A stretch of DNA of 10,682 bases from Cyanobacteria bacterium UBA8803. GTDB lineage: Bacteria; Cyanobacteriota; Cyanobacteriia; Cyanobacteriales; Coleofasciculaceae. The notes beneath the pieces are model-generated. The model worked only from the letters and a program-made list of their open reading frames with translations. It was not told the DNA's origin and ran no database searches. This document shows positions 1 to 6,960 of the stretch, in pieces (position 1 is the first letter of the stretch; every line of letters begins with the position of its first letter). A program made the position numbers and the translations under genes. The DNA lies in the NCBI GenBank assembly GCA_003505715.1, contig DNXU01000435.1, positions 651 to 11,332 on the forward strand, read 5' to 3'.

Positions 1-30
1 CCCCATTCCCCATTTCCCATTCCCCATTCC
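1..30. repeat. Short tandem heptamer repeat (CCCCATT)
   Basis: Four consecutive 7-bp units are visible: CCCCATT, CCCCATT, TCCCATT, CCCCATT, followed by CC. The array stops directly against the stop codon (31-33) of the minus-strand cell-wall gene. Short tandemly repeated heptamers of this kind (STRRs) are typical of filamentous cyanobacterial spacers. The array may continue beyond the window edge. Confidence 0.8.
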
Positions 31-1614
31 CTAACCAGGAGGATATTTTTGAAACAAATCGGTGCCGTCAATTACGATACTTGTAAAAACATATCCTCTA
101 TTTTGTAAATATCGGGGATCTTGTTTAATAATGCTCATAAACTCTCGATGCCCCGCTCTGGTACGACCCACTAGACAACCTGCACTCCAGCGTCCTATAT
201 CATCCATTGGGCTGTCACCTCCCCAATGCTGATTGACGGAAAAGTATCCCGTATCAGTCTGATCGCCCGTCCTCTTTCCATCCTTATTTAAGTCCCGGTA
301 AACTGTAATTGCGCCACCAGTTTGTACCAAAGCTTCATGAGGGTCAGCTTGCCCGTGCCTGCCAATTTGCCAAGCTTTGTGCTGCCCAAAGGCAATGCGG
401 GCAGCGCCTTTGGCATTCATCGGTCGCATGGTATAGTAGCGCCCTGGCTCAGTGGTGGCTTCCCACTTACCCAGGATGACAGGTTTGCCGTCCTTGAATT
501 CAATTACTATCCGGGTGTCGTTCCAGGCATTAGCTGTATCCTCGTTTAACCGCCCATCCGGATACATCCCTTCAACATAAATAATGTTCTTTTCTCCGGC
601 ATTACGGTAGATTTGGTAGTTTTTATCCTCGCAGTAGGCAATAATCCGTTCTTCCAGGGTTCGAGGTTGGGGACGGGTGACTACTGGTGGTGGGGACGCA
701 ACAGCAGGAATACCACCATTCCCATTTACCCCCACTGAGGGGTTGGTAAATCCCTGAACCGATCCTTGAGCTGCCGGACCACTACGCCATCGCTGTGCAA
801 ACTCCGCCAGTACTAATGGCGACTGTTGTCCTTGCAGCCATGCGATCGCGGCATCTTGGTGAGGCAAGCGCTGGTAATATTTGAAGGCATTTAGGAGTTG
901 AATGGTCTGTTGAGACTGCCCAACAGCGGTGCTAACAGCTGGTTGTGATGTCTGCACCATGGTAGCAGTTGGGGCGGATGGAGTGGTCTGAGCTAGAGGA
1001 GCTGCACTAGCTGATTGTCCTCCATTCAGCATTCCTTGGTAATAGAGATACCAGAGGATTGCTACGGCTCCTACCTGTTCTGATGAGGCATTCGGGTCAA
1101 AAGAACCATCGGCTATGTATTTGCCTCGGTTGTTACCAGAACCAAAATGATTAGTGCCGTTCCACAGGTACTCGGAGTTAATACCCCGCATGGCATAGCC
1201 GAAGCCATTCCACAACTCAAACCGCCACAACCAAGCCCCAATAGAACGGTCTTGAGCAGTATCGTAAGTTTTCCACCGCAGGGCATCTATAGCACTTTCC
1301 ACAAAAGTATATTGCCGCCCATTGGCCGGAGGAGCAAAGGGGCGGCCTGCGGGTACGTGAACGGTGCGGTTAGTCAGGGGATCGCCGTTATGGAGGTGGG
1401 CGTCCCTAAAGCCTGACTCTCGATAATGCAAAATACCGACAAACCACCAAGGCACAGTGGTTGTCCTTTCAATTTCCTCGTATTGCGATCGCCTTTGTAC
1501 AATCGTTTGAGCAACTCCAGCGATTCTGTCCAGCCAGCTTCTTCTGAGCTGACAGTTGGCAAAGAGTTGTTCGTAATGAGGCTTGAGAACACTAAGCCGG
1601 AAGTCACCAGACAT
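31..1614 (-). CDS. Two-domain peptidoglycan-active protein: lysozyme-like N-terminus, L,D-transpeptidase-like C-terminus
   Basis: A 527-residue protein, probably acting on peptidoglycan. Residues about 25-200 look like a lysozyme-like hydrolase: a WWFVGILHYRESGF segment with Glu66 as the likely catalytic acid, then HLHNGDPL and aromatic-rich WNGFGY and YLWNGTNHFGSG segments. Residues about 200-320 are a Ser/Thr/Pro/Gln-rich linker holding a short folded patch near 236-275. The C-terminal part has an Asp/Asn loop, DLNKDGKRTGD (441-451), resembling a calcium-binding EF-hand loop. It is followed by NQHWGG (His463) and RWSAGC (Cys480), a spacing close to the His...SxGC active site of YkuD-type transpeptidases. 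No signal peptide or membrane segment is visible, which is odd for a wall enzyme and recalls phage endolysins. ATG at 1614 was chosen; an in-frame TTG lies 9 bases upstream, and AAAGG precedes both. The family call is moderately sure; the enzymatic reaction is inferred. Confidence 0.75.
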   Translation of the reverse strand: MSGDFRLSVLKPHYEQLFANCQLRRSWLDRIAGVAQTIVQRRSQYEEIERTTTVPWWFVGILHYRESGFRDAHLHNGDPLTNRTVHVPAGRPFAPPANGRQYTFVESAIDALRWKTYDTAQDRSIGAWLWRFELWNGFGYAMRGINSEYLWNGTNHFGSGNNRGKYIADGSFDPNASSEQVGAVAILWYLYYQGMLNGGQSASAAPLAQTTPSAPTATMVQTSQPAVSTAVGQSQQTIQLLNAFKYYQRLPHQDAAIAWLQGQQSPLVLAEFAQRWRSGPAAQGSVQGFTNPSVGVNGNGGIPAVASPPPVVTRPQPRTLEERIIAYCEDKNYQIYRNAGEKNIIYVEGMYPDGRLNEDTANAWNDTRIVIEFKDGKPVILGKWEATTEPGRYYTMRPMNAKGAARIAFGQHKAWQIGRHGQADPHEALVQTGGAITVYRDLNKDGKRTGDQTDTGYFSVNQHWGGDSPMDDIGRWSAGCLVGRTRAGHREFMSIIKQDPRYLQNRGYVFTSIVIDGTDLFQKYPPG

Positions 1615-1879
1615 TCTGCCCAAGACCTTTGGAGAAACTATGCCCTCAAATGCCGCTTAGCACAAGCTTTTGACCAGCTAGCCTCGCTCTTGAGGGTGAT
1701 TTTAACTGGTCAGTTATTTCTGTCCAGATATACTATCTTACTCTATTTGTCTATCTCTCTAGCAGGTCTTGACAATAATCCTCTTTTTGGTATTTCTATT
1801 GCAAATAATAAAATATCCTCTCTAGGGGCGAGTCCCCTTCCCAGCCGCCCTGCTCATAAATTCCTAGTACCTAAAAATC

Positions 1880-2266
1880 CTATTGCCCTAGAGGCACCTC
1901 TAACTTGACTCGTTGAGGATCGCCCGGTTCCCCATTAGGCGGGAAGAGATCGAGGGGGGTTTCCGAATTCAAGGTATCACCGACCACAATTTGCAGGCGA
2001 TCATTTAGCCTCACACCGGGATTAGATGAGTTACCTCCAGGCACATTAGCTTCAACCTCATTCTGAGCCACCCGCGAACTTTCATTGAAAAACGTTTTGT
2101 AATCTCCTGATACGGTGCGGCTCTCAATCGTGCGAAGGGACTCACCTGATAGGGTTACAGAACTATCGTTCAAGCTAGACGGCGTGCTTGACTGCGCTAG
2201 GGCAGGGGGGGCCAAGCCAACAACAACCACTCCAATTCCTAAGACAACAATGGCTTCGGGTCTCAT
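1880..2266 (-). CDS. Small exported protein of unknown function
   Basis: A 128-residue protein I do not recognise. The ATG at 2266 has a strong ribosome-binding site (GGGAGGAAG about 4 bases upstream), which supports a real gene. Residues 4-23 are hydrophobic (VVLGIGVVVVGLAPPALA) and end in ALA, so signal peptidase I cleavage is likely after Ala24, giving a mature protein starting QSSTPSS. The mature part is Ser/Asn/Pro-rich, acidic and cysteine-free. It has no transmembrane segment and contains the short phrases RLNDRLQIVVGDTLN and LDLFPPNGEPGDPQ. It would act in the periplasm or outside the cell. Spacers of 265 bp downstream and 149 bp upstream suggest a single transcription unit. No function can be assigned from the sequence. 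Confidence 0.7.
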   Translation of the reverse strand: MRPEAIVVLGIGVVVVGLAPPALAQSSTPSSLNDSSVTLSGESLRTIESRTVSGDYKTFFNESSRVAQNEVEANVPGGNSSNPGVRLNDRLQIVVGDTLNSETPLDLFPPNGEPGDPQRVKLEVPLGQ

Positions 2267-2415
2267 GAGCTTCCTCCCTGGTTATTGATTGTTTTCAGGC
2301 GAAGAGAATACTGACCTATGTTGTTAACAATAACAAAAGCCGCTAGGAAAGTTACGCTCCAACAGATTTTCTCAACATTTACTGAGGAATTAGGAATGGT
2401 GAATTGGAATGAGAC

Positions 2416-2856
2416 TCACCGAGCGCGTTCGCAAAGGCAAGCAACTGCTGTCACTAAATCGTCAAAATTAACCGGCTTAGATATATGTCTGTGAAACCCT
2501 GCTGAAAGTGCTAGTTGCCGATCCTGACTGCTGGCGGCTGCCGTCACAGCGATCGCAGGAATCTGACGGCCTCGTTCTAGCTCAAGACTTCTGACTTTAC
2601 GGATCAGTGAGTAACCATCTTCCCCCGGCATGAGAATATCACATAGCAGAATATCCGGTTTACAACATGCCAAGATAGCTAGCGCTTCACTCACCGAAGG
2701 AACTGCCATGACTTCAGCTCCTTCTTGCTCGAACAGGATCTTCAATAGCTCTCTGCTATCCGCGTTGTCATCAACAACGAGCAGCCGCAGACCCGCCAAA
2801 TCACAGCTCATCTCTCGCTTTACGCCAGCTTCTTGTACTTTGAATCCTTGCGTCAC
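2416..2856 (-). CDS. Single-domain (CheY-like) response regulator
   Basis: A 146-residue receiver domain with no output domain. It is phosphorylated on Asp by a partner histidine kinase, none of which is encoded in this window. All key residues are present: acidic pair Asp29-Asp30 (LLVVDDN), phospho-acceptor Asp73 (LLCDILMPGEDGY), Thr105 (AVTAAA) and Lys127 (HISKPV). His124 occupies the place of the CheY aromatic switch (Tyr/Phe three residues before the Lys). The GTG start at 2856 is favoured because GAGGAAG lies 6 bases upstream; the internal ATG (codon 16) has a poorer site, and the domain itself begins near residue 22. Receivers of this sequence type (DILMPGEDGY...ITAAA...KPV) are often found as C-terminal parts of hybrid kinases or as free-standing relays. 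The two Crp/Fnr genes follow upstream on the same strand, but a 414-bp spacer argues against one operon. Confidence 0.93.
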   Translation of the reverse strand: MTQGFKVQEAGVKREMSCDLAGLRLLVVDDNADSRELLKILFEQEGAEVMAVPSVSEALAILACCKPDILLCDILMPGEDGYSLIRKVRSLELERGRQIPAIAVTAAASSQDRQLALSAGFHRHISKPVNFDDLVTAVACLCERAR

Positions 2857-3270
2857 TTACTCTTCCTCTCAAAATACACTCCCTGCCTGCTTAGAGTTTA
2901 GGGAGCTCTTAGAGTTGCACAGCCATAGCTGTAAAGATCTCACCTCCTTATAGATATACCGATAGATGGCTTCCTAACCCCTTGTTCTCTTGGAGCCTGC
3001 TCCGGCAAGCAGACCTTACGCTTCACTCTGGGGTCTAACAACGGTTGTGTAGCTGTAAGTTTAGGGATCGCACATATATATGCGGATTTAGTTATGAGGT
3101 ATGTTAATCCTCAGTAAGAGAAGTTATCTGCTATTGATTAGTCCTCAAAAAAACTATTTTTGTGTGTATCCTAACCCTGACACAATTGATATCAATAGTC
3201 TGTACGGTTGCGTACATAAACTTCAATTTAAGGAACCACGGATACTTCATCCAGATTGGGGCTTGCCAAT
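2857..3270. other. 414-bp spacer without a supported gene
   Basis: This is the upstream region of the response regulator and the downstream region of the first Crp/Fnr gene. Small plus-strand reading frames near 3101-3344 lack a ribosome-binding site and recognisable content, so they are not called. A CTGCT/AGCAG mini-hairpin is near 2997-3017, a near-palindrome CGCACATATATATGCG near 3069-3084, and an A-rich run at 3147-3153. The response regulator promoter should lie here, but I cannot place it. Confidence 0.5.
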
Positions 3271-3993
3271 TCAACCGAGATCGAGGTCAAACAATCGATG
3301 GAATTCGCGTTTCACAACCCCATAACACTCGCAGGCCATGGTAGCTAAGGCTTCTCGATTAAGGATCGTAATCCTACCTCTATTATAGCGAATTATTCCT
3401 GCTTGCTGTAGTCTACTAGCTGCTACCGTAACGCCGGAACGACGGGTGCCCAGCATGTTAGAGATAAATTCTTGTGTCAGCTGTAAACTGTTGGAGAAAG
3501 CATAGTCCTGAGCCGTGAGCAGCCAGCGAGCGAGTCGTTCCTCTAGGGGATGGTGGCGGTTGCAGATTGCGGTTTGGCTGACCTGGGTAAGTAGTGCTTG
3601 CGTATATAGGAGCAGCAATCTTTGCATGGTCTCCCCTCGATTGAACTCAGTTTTTACGCTATCGGCATCCATCCTCTTAGCTGTACCTGCCATCTGTACT
3701 ATTGCACGGTTCGTTGTGAAATGGCCTCCTAAAAATACGGGAATACCCACAACCCCGTCATTACCCACTATGCCTACTTCTGTTGTCGAGCCATCTTCCA
3801 GAAGAGAGACTAAAGAAACCAGTGCGCCATCAAGGAAATAGACATATTCGATGGTTTCCCCTACCTCATAGAGGACTTGCCCTAGGGAAAGCGAAACTGG
3901 TTCTAGGTAGGGAACAAGACGCTGATACTCCTCCTGAGGTAGAGACGCAAGCAGTTGATTAACTGGCACAGAATTACTATTGGAAGGAGGCAT
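3271..3993 (-). CDS. Crp/Fnr-family transcriptional regulator, copy 1
   Basis: A 240-residue cytoplasmic DNA-binding regulator. Residues about 12-115 form the cyclic-nucleotide-binding-type beta-barrel (LVPYLEPVSLSLGQVLYEVGETIEYVYF ... VGIVGNDGVVGIPVFLGG). Residues about 118-148 form the dimerisation helix (MQRLLLLYTQALLTQVSQ). Residues 150-225 form the Crp-type winged helix, with the recognition helix around LGTRRSGVTVAASRLQQAG (181-199) and the wing RYNRGRITILNRE. The phosphate-binding cassette lacks the RxS/RxA signature of cAMP-responsive Crp, so the ligand is probably not cAMP or the domain is ligand-free. There are no Fnr-type N-terminal cysteines; Cys144, Cys221 and Cys223 are shared with the paralogue. 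ATG 3993 is supported by AAGGA about 10 bases upstream. Target genes cannot be told from the sequence. Confidence 0.9.
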   Translation of the reverse strand: MPPSNSNSVPVNQLLASLPQEEYQRLVPYLEPVSLSLGQVLYEVGETIEYVYFLDGALVSLVSLLEDGSTTEVGIVGNDGVVGIPVFLGGHFTTNRAIVQMAGTAKRMDADSVKTEFNRGETMQRLLLLYTQALLTQVSQTAICNRHHPLEERLARWLLTAQDYAFSNSLQLTQEFISNMLGTRRSGVTVAASRLQQAGIIRYNRGRITILNREALATMACECYGVVKREFHRLFDLDLG

Positions 3994-4057
3994 GTTTAAG
4001 TTTCCTTGATTAAGTCTTGTTCAAAAAAACAGCTGACGACACAAGGAGATGACTCTA

Positions 4058-4082
4058 TTTCTGTTTTGTCACTTGTCAGAAA
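4058..4082. promoter_or_regulatory. Inverted and direct repeats upstream of Crp/Fnr copy 1
   Basis: TTTCTG (4058-4063) and CAGAAA (4077-4082) form a 6-bp inverted repeat about 65-90 bases upstream of the ATG at 3993. Read on the minus strand, it encloses the tandem heptamers TGACAAG and TGACAAA. The position fits an operator or part of the promoter region, possibly autoregulatory. This is inferred from symmetry and position only. Confidence 0.3.
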
Positions 4083-4180
4083 AATGTTCAGGACGAATTA
4101 ATTTTGACGGGACGAAGCCTCACTCCAACCACCTGCAACAGTTGAACAACCTTTCGCTGCGCTTAGATTGAAGTGGAAAA

Positions 4181-4487
4181 GGGCTGCGCCCAATGGACAA
4201 CGACAAAGCTAAACCTATGCAGCCACAAGCCCCTACTTACCAAAAATCTTGGCTGAGGCTTAAAAGGGATGTATGCGTAGGCTAAGCCATACCTTTCCCT
4301 GCCAGCTGTTCTCCAGAAAGGTTCGCAGTAAGGATAGGGTAGGCTTTGCCCTTTGTCGCTGTCCAGAGTGACAAAAGAGGGCTGTAAGCATGTCCCAATG
4401 CCAAAACTTACGGTTCGGTCATTTCGCTCTCAAGCCAGTGGAATTACTCACGACCGAGTAGGAGTTAGAGCTTTCTGTCAACTCCTG
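4181..4487 (+). other. Nested-hairpin segment; possible structured RNA or group II intron remnant
   Basis: This stretch between the two Crp/Fnr genes is dense in complementary segments. GGGC-TGC-GCCC lies at 4181-4191. A 14-base arm at 4195-4208 pairs with 4351-4364 with one mismatch. GTATG/CATAC flank GGCT-A-AGCC around 4270-4292. A 9-bp stem 4379-4387/4408-4416 carries an inner GCAT/ATGC stem and a 3' bulge. TCGGTC (4415-4420) pairs with GACCGA (4452-4457). TAGGAGTT (4459-4466) pairs with AACTCCTG (4480-4487). The 38-nt hairpin ending TTACGGTTC resembles group II intron domain V (normally 34 nt, ending in ACGGTTC), and another hairpin follows it. No reverse-transcriptase frame and no GTGYG 5' end are visible. 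A decayed mobile element or unknown RNA is inferred. Confidence 0.35.
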
Positions 4488-4785
4488 TAGTGACCTCTAA
4501 ATGCAGTTTATGCCTACATATAGTTTTTGATATCGCCATAACCTACCTATAGTGGTGAGCAAATCGATAAAACTGGTAAAAAATGAGGGAAGCGTAAGTT
4601 TTTTAGTGAATTTGCCGGAATCCCCATGCTGCCCCTATAGGACGGCGATAGGAGGAGTGTTACGAAAAGCTACACAACTAGCAGCTGGCAAGTGCCAACT
4701 AGATTATATTGTTAAAATAACGTATCATAAAACGGTTAAGTTAGAGAGGTTCTCAAATTTTCCCCAGGCAGGGGATGGGAAGAGC
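4488..4785. other. Spacer downstream of Crp/Fnr copy 2, no supported gene
   Basis: About 300 bases with no gene I can support. A plus-strand frame from 4552 runs on into the antisense of the Crp/Fnr gene. It lacks a ribosome-binding site and any recognisable domain, so it is not called. I see no clear terminator for the minus-strand gene ending at 4786. Confidence 0.4.
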
Positions 4786-5511
4786 CTACGAGTTACTCCT
4801 CCTTTCGAGCAACCGCTGACACTCGCTTTTAACTACTTCATAACACTCACAGGCCGTGGCTTCCAAAGCTTTTCGATTCAAGATGGTAATTCGACCACGG
4901 CTATAGCGAATCGATCCCTCCTGCTGAAGAGTACCTGCCACTGCCGTAATAGTGGCACGGCGCGTACCTAGTAAAGTAGAGATATATTGTTGAGTTAGGG
5001 GCAGCTCATCTTTTTGGATACAGTCTTGAACTGACAGCAACCAGCGGGCGAGTCGATTCTTCATAGTATGGTGAGATTTACAGACTGCATTTTGTGCGAC
5101 CTGAGTAAATAGCGCTTGAGCATAGAGCAGCAAAAGTCTTTGCAGTACCCCGCCCCGTTCAAACTCCATTTTCAGCACATCAGCATTCATCCTCATCGCA
5201 CCATCCGGAATTTGCACGATCGCATAACTGCTTGTGAGATTGCCTCCTAAAAATACAGGGAATCCTACCATTCCTTCATTGCCTACCAATGCAAATTCCG
5301 CGCTCGAGTTGTCTTGGAGCCTGGAAACTAAAGATACCATCGAACGAGTAGGAAAATACACATATTGAATAACTGCCCCAGATTGGTAGAGGATTTGTCC
5401 GGGAGGAAGAGTGACGTATTCTAAGTAGGGAACGAGGCGCTGGTATTCCTCATCCGGTAGAGAAGCCAGGAGCCGATTATCTGGCACAGAATTGCTGTTG
5501 GATGGGGGCAT
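4786..5511 (-). CDS. Crp/Fnr-family transcriptional regulator, copy 2 (paralogue of copy 1)
   Basis: A 241-residue regulator that aligns without gaps to copy 1 at roughly 60% identity by eye, including the identical N-terminus MPPSNSNSVP. The layout is the same: sensory beta-barrel (about 12-115), dimer helix with QRLLLLYAQAL (123-134), and winged helix with recognition region LGTRRATITAVAGTLQQEG (181-199) and wing RYSRGRITILNRK. Copy 1 has SGVTVAAS where copy 2 has ATITAVAG, so their DNA targets may differ. The cAMP-contact motif is again absent; the ACECY motif (220-224) and Cys144 are kept. ATG 5511 was chosen because it matches the start of copy 1. An in-frame TTG lies 6 bases upstream, and neither start has a good ribosome-binding site, so translation may be weak or leaderless. 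Probably a tandem duplication that has diverged. Confidence 0.88.
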   Translation of the reverse strand: MPPSNSNSVPDNRLLASLPDEEYQRLVPYLEYVTLPPGQILYQSGAVIQYVYFPTRSMVSLVSRLQDNSSAEFALVGNEGMVGFPVFLGGNLTSSYAIVQIPDGAMRMNADVLKMEFERGGVLQRLLLLYAQALFTQVAQNAVCKSHHTMKNRLARWLLSVQDCIQKDELPLTQQYISTLLGTRRATITAVAGTLQQEGSIRYSRGRITILNRKALEATACECYEVVKSECQRLLERRSNS

Positions 5512-5936
5512 ATTCAAGCGTTATGGATTTAGTAGCAATTTACAAACTGATGGATTATAAGGGAGAACTGACAAAAACAATTAAATCAATCTCAAGCGTT
5601 GCTTTTTTGGGTTTAAAACCTAATAGCAGAAGGAATTCCTAATTGATAAGTTCGCTCAAATTCTGAACTCCTCAACTTCTGAAATTCTGTATTCTTCTGT
5701 TCATCAACCGCCAGATCAATGTGTAATTAGACACAAATTAGGCGAGCAGGTAGGAATACTCCATCCCCCTAGAGGCGGAGATAGCTAGGTTAAAGTATCC
5801 TCAAATTGTATTACTGATTTAGGTTAAACCTCTAGCCTAGGTTAGGCGTTAAACCAAAATATTGGCCATCTGGCAAGCCCATATAACTTCCCTGACTTTC
5901 AAATGCTTTAATATAGATAAAGAACAACCATACTAA
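5512..5936. other. Spacer with TTCTG and AGGTTA repeats
   Basis: A 425-bp gene-free stretch upstream of Crp/Fnr copy 2. Four TTCTG pentamers occur at 5661, 5677, 5685 and 5695. Three AGGTTA motifs occur at 5787, 5821 and 5839; the middle one lies in the palindrome AGGTT-A-AACCT (5821-5831), and the CCTAGG palindrome lies at 5836-5841. These could be regulator sites or simple repeats. No protein-coding signal was seen. Confidence 0.4.
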
Positions 5937-6122
5937 TTAGCGGTAACGAAGTTGTTGAGCTTTGGCAACCCCTACCATTTTTATACCCCGCTCAATTTGA
6001 TCAAATCTGTATTGTTGAGCTGGGGTTGCTTGATTCTCGTGTACTTCAGCTAAACCAAGGCTAACCATAGTCAAGAGCAGGGTTGTGACGAGTAGGTTAC
6101 GAGCCACTGTTGAGTTAAACAT
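5937..6122 (-). CDS. Small putative exported or membrane peptide, unknown function
   Basis: A 61-residue reading frame. Residues 7-25 form a hydrophobic signal- or membrane-like segment (ARNLLVTTLLLTMVSLGLA), which could be cleaved after LGLA or kept as an anchor. A hydrophilic, Gln/Arg-rich tail follows (HENQATPAQQYRFDQIERG ... AQQLRYR). The ATG at 6122 was chosen because the longer frame would need a TTG at 6197 and would put 25 residues before the hydrophobic segment. The ribosome-binding site is weak (AGAGA about 14 bases upstream). I do not recognise the family. The signal-like topology favours a real gene, but length and a weak start make it uncertain. Confidence 0.4.
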   Translation of the reverse strand: MFNSTVARNLLVTTLLLTMVSLGLAEVHENQATPAQQYRFDQIERGIKMVGVAKAQQLRYR

Positions 6123-6506
6123 TAGCTTGTTAATTTCTCTTGTTTGATATTTAAACAGTAGAGTTCCCTTGCCTAACCCAAATACAGTACTATGCAACTA
6201 GCGAAGCGTGAATATCTAGCGCATCATGAAGCTTACGCAAGTAAGCAGCTTAAGTAATGCCGGGGTAGAGACGATCTGCTAACTGGCACTAAGGAAATTT
6301 CAGGTTGGGTGGGCTATATATTCTTACCCACATTCCGCACCCTGTCTACTCTGGTGATGTAGCTCCCTAAATCCCAACTCTCATTGACGGTTGATACTAG
6401 ACGAGTTATAATAAAAGTAGAGATACCGTAATTGGCATCAGCCAAGTAAGCTATAAGAAACTCCAGAGCTAGCCAATTCAGACTGCTCTTGAGAGTCGTA
6501 ACAACT
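6123..6506. other. Spacer with a GNRA-capped hairpin
   Basis: The stretch contains a compact hairpin, GCTTAC-GCAA-GTAAGC (6231-6246), with a 6-bp stem and a GNRA-type tetraloop. It lies upstream of the small peptide gene. A minus-strand frame of 76 codons (6314-6544) crosses this region but begins inside the neighbouring palindromic element, has no ribosome-binding site, and is not called. Confidence 0.4.
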
Positions 6507-6750
6507 ATCATGCGCCTTGATCCGTTGGCGAACAGCCTTGCCATCTGGACAGTGGATCGCTGTCCTTGCGCATAGCATAACCATGCACCACTAGCCTGCT
6601 CTTGACTGTGCCTACTCTCGGTGCTATCGGCTATTCCGGTTTGACTTTTCTAAAGTGAATGAAGCCGATAGCACCGGAGTAGGCTTGAGTTGAGCAGTCT
6701 AGTCCTCTAGGAGTTTACGAAGGGGCAACCAACGGATAACAGCGCATGAT
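6507..6750. mobile_element. MITE-like 244-bp interrupted palindrome
   Basis: The ends match as 22-base inverted repeats, 6507-6528 and 6729-6750, with 19 of 22 positions paired. Both start ATCATGCGC and continue to ATCCGTTGG on opposite strands. The centre folds into a second, longer hairpin (6590-6632 with 6663-6703). Between them on the left are a small GGACAG/CTGTCC hairpin and a GCAT/ATGC pair. No open reading frame fits inside and no clear target-site duplication is visible. The structure fits a miniature inverted-repeat transposable element or a large structured repeat. No family could be named. Confidence 0.55.
6590..6703. repeat. Long hairpin at the core of the palindromic element
   Basis: The left arm 6590-6632 and right arm 6663-6703 are complementary around a 30-base loop. 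The innermost 13 bp (GGTGCTATCGGCT with AGCCGATAGCACC) are perfect. A one-base bulge and CCTACTC/GAGTAGG extend the stem, then a looser part, then ACTAG/CTAGT with CTGCTC/GAGCAG at the base. Transcribed from either strand, it would form a stable stem-loop. Confidence 0.8.
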
Positions 6751-6843
6751 TTTTCCTATTGTTTACAATTCATATTTAAGGCAGTACTAGCAGCGACAAC
6801 ATAACTTGGCTTGACCTGATTGGCTGCAACCTATTACTGTAAA

Positions 6844-6867
6844 GGGAGTGGCTGCTATTTCACTCCC
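6844..6867 (-). terminator. Probable rho-independent terminator for rpsU
   Basis: On the minus strand GGGAGTG, a 10-base loop and CACTCCC form a perfect 7-bp GC-rich stem followed by TTTACAGT. It lies about 95 bases past the rpsU stop codon. The T-tract is short, so termination strength is uncertain. Confidence 0.45.
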
Positions 6868-6960
6868 CCTGTCTTAGCCTATCCATCAATTCCCCCACAC
6901 TACTTTGAGAGTTTGAGGATGAGAGGCGTTAAGCCTAATAAGCTCTAAATTGAGATCTCG

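Noticed and set aside
1426..1908. Plus-strand 160-codon frame
   Set aside because: It is mostly antisense to the cell-wall gene, with the rest in a spacer; the composition does not look like a protein.
3101..3344. Two overlapping plus-strand frames of 60-74 codons
   Set aside because: They lie in an AT-rich spacer, run into the antisense of Crp/Fnr copy 1, and lack a start signal.
4552..4971. Plus-strand 139-codon frame
   Set aside because: Its second half is antisense to Crp/Fnr copy 2; there is no ribosome-binding site and no recognisable domain.
6314..6544. Minus-strand 76-codon frame with a hydrophobic stretch
   Set aside because: It starts inside the palindromic element, has no ribosome-binding site and matches no family I know.
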